In this document: piece by piece, positions 42,862-50,326 of the stretch
How positions within the stretch are numbered: the stretch's first letter is position 1
How the letters are laid out: each line of letters opens with the position of its first letter
NCBI RefSeq assembly: GCF_934294775.1
Contig: NZ_CAKRAH010000009.1
Location: 20,122 to 84,121 of the forward strand
Direction of reading: 5' to 3'
DNA length: 64,000 nucleotides
Source of the DNA: an uncultured Dorea sp.
Lineage (GTDB): Bacteria > Bacillota > Clostridia > Lachnospirales > Lachnospiraceae
The notes under the pieces: model-generated
What the model was told of the DNA's origin: nothing
Databases searched by the model: none
Seen by the model: only the letters and a program-made list of their open reading frames with translations
Made by a program: the position numbers and the translations under genes

Positions 42862-43506
42862 ATGAAAACGAAGAAACATGACACAAGCTGGATGGTCAGT
42901 GTTGCACTTATGGCAGCGATTGTAATCGTTCTGGCGAATACGCCGCTTGGAATGATACAGCTTCCGATTATTAAGGCGACAACGGTACATATTCCGGTAA
43001 TTCTTGGAGCAATTTTATTAGGACCGGCAGCCGGGGCAATCTTAGGCGGTGTATTTGGACTGTGTTCACTGATCAGTAATACGATGGCACCGACATTATT
43101 GTCATTTGCATTTTCACCATTTATGAGCACGACGGGGATACCGGGAGCTATGAAAGCAATCTGGATTTCTGTAGGATGCAGGATTTTAATCGGTGTGGCA
43201 GCAGGATGGCTGTGGATTCTTTTATCAAAAATAAAGTTAAATAGCGTGATCGCACTTCCAATCGTAGGATTTGCAGGAGCAATGGTAAATACGATTACAG
43301 TTATGGGAAGCATCTACCTTCTGTTTGCAAAACAGTACGCAGAAGCAAAGGATGTAGCCGTTGGCGCAGTATGGGGCCTGGTAATGGGAACCGTAACAGC
43401 ATCCGGAATCCCGGAAGCAATCGCAGCGGCAATTCTTGTTCTGGCAATCGGAAAAGTATTACTTGGGGTATTCAAGAAGATGAATATCGGAACAGCGAAA
43501 GCGTAA
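42862..43506 (+). CDS. ECF transporter S component, probably pantothenate (PanT-like)
   Basis: 214 residues from the ATG at 42862, which has AAGGAGGA 8 bases upstream; the frame continues upstream to 42706 without support. Five to six membrane helices with the S-component look (IKATTVHIPVILGAILLGPA, GAILGGVFGLCSLISNT). Such proteins bind a vitamin and dock to a shared EcfA-EcfA'-EcfT module located elsewhere. The substrate is inferred from the neighbouring divergent coaBC gene. A strong two-way terminator follows. Confidence 0.8.
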   Translation: MKTKKHDTSWMVSVALMAAIVIVLANTPLGMIQLPIIKATTVHIPVILGAILLGPAAGAILGGVFGLCSLISNTMAPTLLSFAFSPFMSTTGIPGAMKAIWISVGCRILIGVAAGWLWILLSKIKLNSVIALPIVGFAGAMVNTITVMGSIYLLFAKQYAEAKDVAVGAVWGLVMGTVTASGIPEAIAAAILVLAIGKVLLGVFKKMNIGTAKA

Positions 43507-43593
43507 GAGAGTAATATAGATAATAATAAATGAATCGAAAAAGTAAAAGAGCTGTTATTAGGAAGCTTTTTATGAGTGATACATTATAATATA

Positions 43594-43673
43594 AAAAAAT
43601 CAGAGATGATTCGGGTTCGATGAAGATATAATGGCAGATATATTTTCATTGAAAAGATCATCTCTGATTTTTT
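43594..43673. terminator. Bidirectional terminator between convergent genes
   Basis: Perfect 17-bp inverted repeat AAAAAATCAGAGATGAT (43594-43610) and ATCATCTCTGATTTTTT (43657-43673) with a 46-base centre. A-tracts on the left and T-tracts on the right suit both the S-component gene and the NTF2-like gene on the minus strand. Confidence 0.85.
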
Positions 43674-43675
43674 GG

Positions 43676-44227
43676 TTAGTTTTCAACCGGACATTTCCAT
43701 TCTTCCCACTTTTTAGGAGTCCATCCATCAGGAACATCATAGTCGTCAAGGCTTCCGTTCATCTTGCGATAACCAATCCGCATCTTACTGATCCGCCAGA
43801 TTCCGTCCTCACATTTCCGGAAATCATTACAGTAGATGGAGAATCCTTCGACCGTATGATCAGAGTAAGAATTATTATCTTCATAGAGGAAGATTCCACG
43901 GGCATGTGTACCATCCATCAGCCAGATGAGAGGATTGTGGCTCATATGCATGGTCATCATATTGCGGTTGACATACTTAGAACGGAGCGCCTGATCTTTG
44001 GGAACTACAGGATTTTCCGTAAAACACCGGTAAGTAAAATCCTCTGTAAAAAGATCACAGACATATTCCTCCTTTTTCATATCCATAGACCAGTAGTAAA
44101 AATACTGCGCATCAAGAATACGCTGGCGTTCACATAATTGTTCCGGAGTATAAGTCTGCTGACGGACCTGCTTCATCGTTTCGATGACAAGCTTTTGAAT
44201 AGTAGAATCCTGTTTTAAAATTTTCAT
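43676..44227 (-). CDS. NTF2-like (SnoaL-type) protein
   Basis: 183 residues, single cone-shaped NTF2-like domain. The pattern fits: an N-terminal helix pair (LCERQRILDAQYFYYWSMDM), FTEDFTYRC, HMSHNPLIWLMDGTHARGIF, LYEDNNSY and DGIWRISKMRIGYRKMN. The family includes small dehydratases and isomerases such as the bile-acid 7-alpha-dehydratase BaiE; the active residues here are not clear enough to assign a reaction. Its start has AGGAGGG-type sequence just upstream (complement of CCCTCCTTTT). It is monocistronic. Confidence 0.75.
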   Translation of the reverse strand: MKILKQDSTIQKLVIETMKQVRQQTYTPEQLCERQRILDAQYFYYWSMDMKKEEYVCDLFTEDFTYRCFTENPVVPKDQALRSKYVNRNMMTMHMSHNPLIWLMDGTHARGIFLYEDNNSYSDHTVEGFSIYCNDFRKCEDGIWRISKMRIGYRKMNGSLDDYDVPDGWTPKKWEEWKCPVEN

Positions 44228-44524
44228 TAAGAAAGCCCTCCTTTTGCATTATTCGGCTTGTCAATAAGTATCGATTGTTTATTTGTACAGGCATAAACGA
44301 ATTGATATTTTTGACGTTTACATCAAGTTATAATTATTGTAACAGATGTGGGAAAAAGAAAAGATACAAAAAATGGGAAAAAGCTATCGAAAAGAAGTGT
44401 TTTGTAGATAAAATTTGAAAAAATACAAAAAAATTGAAAAAAATGAAAAATTCTGTTGACAGACACATAAGTAATATGGTATAAATAATGAGTACCAAGC
44501 AACGGGGTACAAAAAACAAAATAT
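44228..44524. other. AT-rich interval upstream of tRNA-Trp
   Basis: 297 very AT-rich bases separating the minus-strand NTF2-like gene from the tRNA. It holds the tRNA promoter at 44456-44485 and otherwise no recognisable gene or structure. Confidence 0.5.
44456..44485 (+). promoter_or_regulatory. Promoter of tRNA-Trp
   Basis: TTGACA (44456-44461), 18-bp spacer, TATAAA (44480-44485), 39 bases before the tRNA 5' end. Confidence 0.8.
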
Positions 44525-44595
44525 AGGGGATTGGTCAAGTGGTATGATAGGGGTCTCCAAAACCTTTGGCGGGAGTTCGATTCTCTCATCCCCTG
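44525..44595 (+). tRNA. tRNA-Trp (anticodon CCA)
   Basis: Full cloverleaf: acceptor AGGGGAT with ATCCCCT, D stem GTCA/TGAT, anticodon stem GGGGT/ACCTT with loop CTCCAAA and anticodon CCA at 44557-44559, variable loop of 4, T stem GGGAG/CTCTC with loop TTCGATT, discriminator G. CCA is not encoded. Its 3' half is duplicated at 45676 and lies at the left edge of the 1.1 kb islet. Confidence 0.95.
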
Positions 44596-44603
44596 CTTGA
44601 TTG

Positions 44604-44646
44604 GAAGGCTAGAAATCTTGAGTTTTAAGGTTTCTGGTCTTTTTTG
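44604..44646 (+). terminator. Terminator after tRNA-Trp
   Basis: CTAGAAATCTT (44609-44619) pairs with AAGGTTTCTGG (44627-44637) with wobbles, then TCTTTTTTG. A diverged copy with restored pairing lies at 45735-45768. Confidence 0.85.
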
Positions 44647-44809
44647 TTTTCTTGGAATAAATATTCACCTACTTCTACCACATTTTTTCCATTGTCGTTT
44701 TTCCAATATCTAAATCTTCAAAAAAAGTTCTGACACTTATACAGTCTTGATAATTCAATATATCTGTAGTAACATAAATGAAGAATCCAGATGAGTAGAA
44801 GGTGTGTTT

Positions 44810-45433
44810 ATGAATGAGCAGTTGCTAAAAATGAATGGTTTATCTGTGAAAATTTTAGATATGTTATCGTTTGAATCACATCTGGGAATCCCATTAAAGA
44901 AAAATTTACATTATTTTGATAAGGAGTCTTTAATTGAGGAATTAATGACAATGACAGAATGGCTGGACGAACAGGAACTACTTTCTGAAATTGCATTAGA
45001 CTACAGAATAAAGAGTTTAGACTCTATATTGATGAAATACGAGCGTTATTATCCGGATCATCAGACGCGAAAAGTATTTAATGATATTTTGGGTTTCAGA
45101 GCGTTTTGTGATGGCTATGAGCAAATATTGGAAGAGAAATCTCCTCGGTTTCGAATTGCTGATATGACAAAAGGAAAAACAGTGGATGATGGATACAGAG
45201 GAGTTCATGTATATTATCAGAAAAGTGGAAGACACTATCCGATAGAAATTCAGTTTAATACATTGTTTGACAGACAATTAAATAATTGGCTTCATGATTA
45301 TTTATATAAGAAGAATTATCCAATAGAAATAGGCAAGATAATGCGTGATAAATATGAAAGTGGATTCATACGGAATGAGCATGAATTTAAGGAGGTGCTG
45401 AATAATGTGTTATTTGATAGCGAAAGATCGTGA
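44810..45433 (+). CDS. Small RelA/SpoT-domain synthetase (toxSAS-type toxin candidate)
   Basis: 207 residues from the ATG at 44810 with AGAAGGTG just before it; a GTG at 44804 is possible. A single nucleotidyltransferase domain of the RelA/SpoT family shows every key block: RIKSLDSILMKYER (residues 66-79), NDILGFR (91-97), GYRGVH (128-133) and the catalytic EIQF (146-149). There is no hydrolase, TGS or ACT domain. Such single-domain enzymes make (p)ppGpp, or as toxSAS toxins make ppApp or pyrophosphorylate tRNA. A small gene overlapping its 3' end by 29 bases, the tRNA-bounded islet and AT-rich codons unlike the neighbours favour a toxin-antitoxin reading. Confidence 0.85.
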   Translation: MNEQLLKMNGLSVKILDMLSFESHLGIPLKKNLHYFDKESLIEELMTMTEWLDEQELLSEIALDYRIKSLDSILMKYERYYPDHQTRKVFNDILGFRAFCDGYEQILEEKSPRFRIADMTKGKTVDDGYRGVHVYYQKSGRHYPIEIQFNTLFDRQLNNWLHDYLYKKNYPIEIGKIMRDKYESGFIRNEHEFKEVLNNVLFDSERS

Positions 45434-45632
45434 TTCACATGGTTGTTATGCTTTAAAAACAAATCATGGAAGGCATCTTGTAGAATTGAAGAGAGAATTG
45501 AACAAAGCTGTTGGATATAAGGGAGTACAGCTTGTAACGATTAGCAGGCCAACAGCATATGGTGAGTATGCACCGTATCATTTTGTTGATACAGAACAAG
45601 AGTTTCAAGCGCTTGTCAGAGGACTACGTTAA
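45405..45632 (+). CDS. 75-residue protein coupled to the RelA/SpoT gene (antitoxin candidate)
   Basis: Starts inside the preceding gene with AAGGAGGTG 8 bases before the ATG, so translation is coupled. Compact mixed alpha/beta sequence: MCYLIAKDRDSHGCYALKTN, then HGRHLVELKRELNKAVGY and TISRPTAYGEYAPYHFVDTE. I recall a family named DUF6718 with this look; the name needs an HMM check. It has no DNA-binding or membrane feature. Size, order and overlap fit the antitoxin of a bicistronic toxSAS module, though no known toxSAS antitoxin (Panacea, GepA and others) is recognisable in it. Confidence 0.8.
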   Translation: MCYLIAKDRDSHGCYALKTNHGRHLVELKRELNKAVGYKGVQLVTISRPTAYGEYAPYHFVDTEQEFQALVRGLR

Positions 45633-45659
45633 GATAAGGCGTCGTTGAAAGGAAAAATA

Positions 45660-45720
45660 CGGGAACTGGTGAACTGGGTCTCCAAAACCTTTGGCGGGAG
45701 TTCGATTCTCTCATACCCGC
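45660..45720 (+). pseudogene. tRNA-Trp remnant with shortened D region (right end of islet)
   Basis: Bases 45676-45714 repeat the tRNA-Trp anticodon arm, variable loop and T arm exactly. The acceptor end reads ATACCCG instead of ATCCCCT. The 5' side (CGGGAACTGGTGAACT) can pair CGGG with CCCG but leaves only 11 bases where the D arm should be. It is therefore not a standard tRNA; most likely the displaced 3' half left after integration. Confidence 0.7.
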
Positions 45721-45734
45721 TTGATTGAAAGGCT

Positions 45735-45768
45735 AGAAACCTTGAGCTTCAAGGTTTCTGGCTTTTTC
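45735..45768 (+). terminator. Terminator after the tRNA remnant
   Basis: AGAAACCTTGA (45735-45745) pairs perfectly with TCAAGGTTTCT (45749-45759), then GGCTTTTTCC. Diverged copy of the terminator after tRNA-Trp. Confidence 0.8.
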
Positions 45769-45838
45769 CTTTTGGGGTGACAATAAAATATAATCCTAAA
45801 GGTAACCCCAGTTAAACTGGAAATGCTTAATAATCCAA

Positions 45839-46219
45839 TTACCGTTCATACGATGCAATAATTTCTTTACTATCAGCTGTTCTATAATCAAGTGTTCCAA
45901 GATTACCAATCAAATCAAAAGTTATATCTGCATTAACCTGTAATTCATCTTCAAGCGTAGACGCAGATGGCTTAGATTTTAGAAAAACAGTTAATCCATA
46001 AGGCTCTGTTTCAGACTGTATCTCTATGCTGTCATAGGTGTATCCTTCTGGATAATCCTGTCCGCTTACGATATTGATAACATTTGAGGAATTTCCCACA
46101 TAATCTGTTTTGTATTGGGATAAATCAGGTGTTTCGTATAATGCTTCTTTTTGGGCACATGCAGAAATTGATATTATAGATACGACAGCCAGAATAATTG
46201 AAAGTGTTTTTTGCTTCAT
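45839..46219 (-). CDS. DUF4825-type lipoprotein
   Basis: 126 residues with a lipoprotein signal (MKQKTLSIILAVVSIISISA, then Cys in lipobox ISAC). The rest matches the DUF4825 pattern: DLSQYKTDYVGNSSNVINIV and ETEPYGLTVFLKS. This domain also occurs at the C terminus of some BlaR1/M56 membrane peptidases; here it stands alone as a lipid-anchored protein. AAGGAGA lies upstream of the ATG. AT-rich like the islet it follows. Function unknown. Confidence 0.8.
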   Translation of the reverse strand: MKQKTLSIILAVVSIISISACAQKEALYETPDLSQYKTDYVGNSSNVINIVSGQDYPEGYTYDSIEIQSETEPYGLTVFLKSKPSASTLEDELQVNADITFDLIGNLGTLDYRTADSKEIIASYER

Positions 46220-46324
46220 AAAAAATCTCCTTTTCCAATTCAGATAAAACCAATTAGTTTAACTACAAAAATATCAATTATTATAAACATTGTACCATAA
46301 AACATATGTAAGTCATGTAAAAGA

Positions 46325-46368
46325 TTAAAAGCAGACGAATCAGATTTCTGTCTGCTTTTAATTTTTTT
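46325..46368. terminator. Terminator between the reductase and the DUF4825 gene
   Basis: TTAAAAGCAGAC (46325-46336) pairs with GTCTGCTTTTAA (46350-46361), 13-base loop. The reductase on the minus strand ends 11 bases away; its read-out tail is ATCTTTT, and the + strand tail is seven T. Confidence 0.88.
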
Positions 46369-46378
46369 GGCTAATTGA

Positions 46379-47371
46379 TTAGTTCAGGGAAATTTCATCA
46401 ATCAATTTCAATTCTTCTTCCGTAAATGGTGCACAGGAGGTAGCTTGAATGTTATTGAGAATCTGCTGAGGTTTGGAGGCTCCGATCAGGACACTTGTAA
46501 CTTCCTGATGCTGCAGAAGCCAGCCAAGAGCCATGTCTGCAAGCGTTTCACCACGTTGTGCTGCAAGGTTATTTAACTTATGGATTTGATCCATCCTGTG
46601 GCTATTAAGAGCGCTCTCTTTGAGAAATCTTCCGTCTGTACGGATACGGCTGTCTTCAGGAATTCCATTCAGATAGCGGTCGGTAAGTTGCCCCTGTGCA
46701 AGAGGGCTGTAGGTAATCAGGCCTTTCTGCAACTTCCCTGTCATATCTTTCAGCCCGTTGTTTTCAACCGTTCTGTCAAAGATGGAGTAGCGGTTCTGGT
46801 TGATGATAAACGGGCAATGAAGTTCCTTGAGAATGTCTGCTGCCGCTTGTAATGTATTGCCATCATAATTGGAAAGTCCGACATAGAGAGCTTTTCCGCT
46901 TTGTACCGCACTTGCCAGTGCACCCATGGTTTCTTCTAATGGAGTATCAGGATCCATTCTATGATGATAAAAGATATCTACATAATCCAGTCCCATCCGC
47001 TTCAGGCTCTGATCCAGACTCGCAAGAAGATATTTCCTGCTTCCCCAGTTTCCATAAGGACCTTCCCACATATCATATCCGGCCTTGGTAGAAATAATCA
47101 GTTCGTCGCGGTAAGTTCCCAGATCTTCTTTCAGAATACGTCCGAAATTCTTCTCAGCGCTTCCTGGTTCAGGTCCATAATTATTTGCCAGATCAAAATG
47201 AGTGATGCCATTATCGAAAGCAGTAAAACAAAGCTGTTTCATATTTTCGAAAACGGCGGTATCCCCAAAATTGTGCCATAGTCCGAGTGATACCTTTGGC
47301 AGTAATAGGCCACTCTTTCCACAACGGTTATAATCCATTGCTGTATATCTGTCTTTTGAAGCAGTGTACAT
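46379..47371 (-). CDS. Aldo/keto reductase, YghZ (glyceraldehyde-phosphate reductase) type
   Basis: 330-residue NADPH-dependent TIM-barrel enzyme. The catalytic tetrad is visible: Asp in FDLANNYGPEPGSAE with the Tyr of the same loop, Lys in ISTKAGYDMWEG and His in DIFYHHRMDP. NADP-binding SVLIGASKPQQI is near the C terminus. The GPxGxxGSRK region marks the YghZ/Gpr subgroup, which reduces methylglyoxal or L-glyceraldehyde 3-phosphate. The ATG at 47371 is preferred over 47377 because AGGAGG is 8 bases away. Monocistronic. Confidence 0.9.
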   Translation of the reverse strand: MYTASKDRYTAMDYNRCGKSGLLLPKVSLGLWHNFGDTAVFENMKQLCFTAFDNGITHFDLANNYGPEPGSAEKNFGRILKEDLGTYRDELIISTKAGYDMWEGPYGNWGSRKYLLASLDQSLKRMGLDYVDIFYHHRMDPDTPLEETMGALASAVQSGKALYVGLSNYDGNTLQAAADILKELHCPFIINQNRYSIFDRTVENNGLKDMTGKLQKGLITYSPLAQGQLTDRYLNGIPEDSRIRTDGRFLKESALNSHRMDQIHKLNNLAAQRGETLADMALGWLLQHQEVTSVLIGASKPQQILNNIQATSCAPFTEEELKLIDEISLN

Positions 47372-47534
47372 ATTCATATCCTCCTAAGTTTCATATTAAA
47401 TGTTTTAACAAATTATCTACTTGTCTTTCGGGAAAGTCAAGTAGTTGGTTTTAATCAAATAGAAATTCATATTTTTTGAATAGATTAGGTGGAAGGTTTT
47501 GTGTATTCTGTTATTTTATGCATATATTCCAACA

Positions 47535-48292
47535 TTCCGTTTATATGAATTGAATGGTAGGTACGTAGGTTACATCCAGGTATCCCATGCGACCGCAGAG
47601 TTTAACGTGACAGAATATATGAAAGATGGAAAGAACCGTCTGGCAGTATTAGTCTTAAAATGGTGTGATGGAACCTATCTGGAAGATCAGGATAAATTCC
47701 GCATGACCGGTATTTTCAGAGATGTATATATCTTAAAACGTCCGGAAAATACAATATATGACTATTTTACAACGACGACAATAAACGGAACAGAAGCGAA
47801 GATAGAAATCTGCGCAAATTTTACAGGAGAAGGAAATGCAGCAAAAGATATGAAGCTCCCACTCTCTGAAATCCGGAACAGCCATACCTGTATCAGCTTA
47901 TCTTGTTCTCTGATGCAGAGACGATTGTAGACCGGATCGGTATCCGTGAGATTACCAAAGAGGGAAGCATCATTTACATCAATGGTGAAAAGATCAAGTT
48001 CAAGGGCGTAAACCGTCATGACAGCGATCCGGTGACGGGTTCGGTTATCAATATTGGACAGGCAGAGAAAGATCTGATCATGATGAAACAGCATAACTTT
48101 AATGCAGTGCGCAGCAGCCATTATCCAAATGCTCCGTATTTTTACCAGCTCTGCGATGAATATGGTTTTTTCGTGATCGGGGAAGCGGACAATGAAAGCC
48201 ACGGGACACAGACCCAATATCTGAAAAACGCAGAGTGGGACAATGTTGTGGAACAGTGGAATAAGCGTATCGCAGATAACCATGATTTTATA
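47535..48292 (+). pseudogene. Beta-galactosidase (GH2, LacZ-type) remnant
   Basis: The protein similarity starts mid-domain (FRLYELNGRYVGY, DGTYLEDQDKFRMTGIFRDV) and shifts frame near 47860. It continues in a second frame as APTL, stop, NPEQPYLYQL: the expected Trp codon is TGA. It then runs through REITKEG, FKGVNRHDSDP, RSSHYPNAPYFYQLCDEYGF and VIGEADNESHGT before ending abruptly at RIADNHDFI. The N-terminal sugar-binding part and the catalytic C-terminal half are gone, and a frameshift plus stop break the rest. It is joined directly to a transglutaminase gene remnant. Confidence 0.88.
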
Positions 48293-48951
48293 TGCATCCG
48301 CAGCAGTGGAAGCATTCCGGGTACATGGAATACCTGCGCGTTATGTAGAAGGATATTACATATCAGCCGGGGATATTGCGGGTAGTAAAGACGGGAAGAC
48401 AACCGTTACCGGCAGCAATGCACATGCCTGGGTGGAAGTATATTTTACAGTCGGCAGATCTTAGCAGTGCAAAGAATAAAGTGGGAAAAGCAATCAAAAA
48501 AGCGGCCGGACAGACCGTCTTGATCCTGCTTGGAATCCTTGCGCTGATGATCATTGTGCTGGTGGCAGGCTTCAGTATTGCCGAGATTATAAGGATTATG
48601 ATCCAGTGGCGGGATGGCAGAAGATATGAAGAAGCTCCGGACCGGAAAAAGGCAGAGATATTAGAAAAGGAATTATTCCATATCCTGCAATGCATGGGGA
48701 TACAGGCACGTCTTGGATGGAATACAGAAGAGACAGAACAGCGACTTAGAACCTTGTCAGGAGAGATCGGTGCGGGAGAATATAAAAGAGTATGTGAACT
48801 TTTTGAAAAAGTTGTCTATGGTGATATAGAACTGGAAACATATGAGCTTCGTACACTGGAAAAATTTTTAAAGAAACTTCTGGAAGAAAGCAGAAAATGC
48901 AGTACAAAGATCAGGATAAAGATCCGCTACCGTTACCTGACTTTGCAATGA
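48290..48951 (+). pseudogene. Transglutaminase-domain membrane protein remnant
   Basis: Begins with LYASAAVEAFRVHGIPARYV and GSNAHAWVEVYF, the core of a bacterial transglutaminase-like domain with its His. The frame then changes near 48450 to one reading VGKAIKKAAGQTVLILLGIL, a C-terminal membrane segment, and about 130 cytoplasmic helical residues ending at 48951. The N-terminal membrane part and the segment after the catalytic His are missing, so at least two deletions occurred. A 576-base open frame from 48376 could still be translated but would not make the enzyme. Confidence 0.8.
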
Positions 48952-49015
48952 TTGGCGATTAATGGTATAATCTGACTATTGGGGGATTGTTTTATCGCAA
49001 GGAGGCGTAAGAAAA

Positions 49016-49540
49016 ATGCAGGAGAAGAAGATACAGGGCGGAATTATGAATGGCGTAAAGATGCTGGTGTGCCCGACCTGGGAACGCAATTTCCGGGAGG
49101 AGATCCAGAAGACAGGAGGATGCTTCCGGATCAATATGGATTATAGTGCAGTAGATGTATCCTGGTGGAAAGAACTGGAAAAGATAGCTGTAAAATATGG
49201 CTATACACTGGATGAAGAGTGCATAGATATCATTCAGGAATACGTGAAAAAATACAAAAAATATGAAGAACATTCCTGGGAGTATGGAGATGGAAAAGTA
49301 AGCTTCGAACAATTTTGCAGGATGCTAAGTAAAAAAGCGGGAATCCAGCCAAGAGAAGCCAAAGATTATGTGGCAGGAAATCTTCAGAATCTCGAACACA
49401 AAGAAGTTTTGGATGCGTTATTATTTTCCTTACAACTGATTAAGGCAGAAAGCGGTCTGGAAGGAACACAGTGGACAAAACCGACCTGTGATTATATCAA
49501 AAAAGATTTTGAAAAAATGATCATAAGCGGAAAATATTAA
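49016..49540 (+). CDS. Hypothetical cytoplasmic protein
   Basis: 174 residues, no signal or membrane segment, helical and charged (DYSAVDVSWWKELEKIAVKY, then YTLDEECIDIIQEYVKKYKK). AAGGAGG lies 10 bases before the ATG. I do not recognise the family. It follows the broken transglutaminase gene by 64 bases and may once have been its operon partner. A terminator follows at 49598. Confidence 0.7.
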   Translation: MQEKKIQGGIMNGVKMLVCPTWERNFREEIQKTGGCFRINMDYSAVDVSWWKELEKIAVKYGYTLDEECIDIIQEYVKKYKKYEEHSWEYGDGKVSFEQFCRMLSKKAGIQPREAKDYVAGNLQNLEHKEVLDALLFSLQLIKAESGLEGTQWTKPTCDYIKKDFEKMIISGKY

Positions 49541-49597
49541 AAAGTATATGCGTGGTCTTTCGGAGCCTGTTTATGTAAGAAGAGTCTGAAAGGACAT

Positions 49598-49644
49598 GAA
49601 AAAGCGGGGGACTCAGAAGAAAAAAGGAGGTTCCCGCTTTTTCT
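49598..49644 (+). terminator. Terminator after the hypothetical gene
   Basis: GAAAAAGCGGG (49598-49608) pairs with CCCGCTTTTTC (49633-49643), long A/G-rich loop, T run in the right arm. Confidence 0.8.
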
Positions 49645-49650
49645 TATCGC

Positions 49651-49691
49651 CATGCATTCGGAAGGAGCTGCCAGTGGCAGGTCCTGTAGAT
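49651..49691 (+). repeat. Dispersed intergenic repeat, copy 3
   Basis: 41 bases, CATGCATTCGGAAGG then GCTGCCAGTGGCAGG and CCTGTAGAT, 7 bases after a terminator. It is the best-preserved relative of copies at 3117 and 11431. The following bases (49695-49750) resemble 62393-62445. Confidence 0.6.
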
Positions 49692-49816
49692 AAGAGAGTG
49701 TTTGAAAAAAAGTGTTTCTGTAATCGAAATATCACATTTGGCAGTATACAGATTGCAGAACGTATTATTTTAGAAGCGATCCAGAATATATTATGACAAA
49801 TAAGGAGAAGAAAACT

Positions 49817-50326
49817 ATGGAATTATGGGATATTTACGATGAAAATAAAAAAAGAACCGGGCGTACAATGAAACACAACGACTGGAACATGCAGCCGGGC
49901 GAATTCCATCTGACAGTGCTTGGAGTACTTATGCGTCCGGATGGAAAATACCTGATCACCAGAAGAAGACTGGATAAAGAATGGGCTGCCGGATGGTGGG
50001 AAGTACCAGGCGGTGGAGTACGTGCAGGAGAAGATTCCAAAGATGCAGTGATCCGTGAGATCAAAGAAGAGACTGGTATTGATGTGACAGGTGCAGAAGG
50101 TGGATATGCATTTTCTTATAAGAGGGTGAATCTGGAAGAGAAGAATAATTATTTTGTAGACATTTATAAATTCATTCTGGATTTTGATGAATCCGATGTA
50201 AAGACACAGGAAGAAGAAGTGTCGGGCTTCAAGATTGCGGATCTTGAAGAAATCAAAGGGTATGCAGAAGAGGGTGTCTTCTTACATTATGACAGCATCA
50301 GACAGGCATTTGAAGAAAATGTATAA
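49817..50326 (+). CDS. NUDIX hydrolase
   Basis: 169 residues from the ATG at 49817, supported by AAGGAG about 10 bases upstream; an ATG at 49793 lacks a ribosome site. The Nudix box is complete: GGGVRAGEDSKDAV followed by IREIKEETGI, with all Glu/Arg positions. It begins ELWDIYDENKKRTGRTMKHN, typical of isopentenyl-diphosphate-isomerase-like Nudix proteins that cleave small nucleotide or isoprenoid diphosphates; the substrate is unknown. The end overlaps the HD-domain gene. Confidence 0.92.
   Translation: MELWDIYDENKKRTGRTMKHNDWNMQPGEFHLTVLGVLMRPDGKYLITRRRLDKEWAAGWWEVPGGGVRAGEDSKDAVIREIKEETGIDVTGAEGGYAFSYKRVNLEEKNNYFVDIYKFILDFDESDVKTQEEEVSGFKIADLEEIKGYAEEGVFLHYDSIRQAFEENV

Larger units (their letters stand above)
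44551..45714 (+). mobile_element. Putative tRNA-Trp integrated islet bounded by direct repeats
   Basis: The 39 bases from 44551 (tRNA anticodon arm to near the 3' end) are repeated exactly at 45676-45714. The similarity continues imperfectly through the terminators to about 44645 and 45768. Between the copies are two AT-rich overlapping genes (RelA/SpoT-domain protein and a 75-residue protein) and nothing else. An intact tRNA at one edge with a displaced 3' half at the other is the classic result of site-specific integration into a tRNA gene. No integrase is present, so it would be a satellite or a relic; local duplication is the alternative. Confidence 0.5.

Noticed and set aside
42618..43313. 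231-codon minus-strand frame opposite the S-component gene
   Set aside because: Its hydrophobic sequence is the mirror of a real membrane protein on the + strand; no start signal.
43631..44137. 168-codon + strand frame opposite the NTF2-like gene
   Set aside because: Shadow frame: the minus-strand protein has a clear family pattern and ribosome site, the + frame has neither.
44646..44809. Integrase or excisionase gene inside the tRNA-Trp islet
   Set aside because: No frame between the tRNA terminator and the RelA/SpoT gene, or after the small gene, is long enough or resembles a recombinase.
47499..47930. Treating the first lacZ segment as a functional 143-residue gene
   Set aside because: It starts and ends inside a GH2 domain, and the true continuation lies in another frame with a stop replacing a conserved Trp.
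49596..49796. 66-codon open frame after the hypothetical gene
   Set aside because: It is built from the terminator stem, dispersed repeat copy 3 and the following repeat; no protein-like pattern and no ribosome site.
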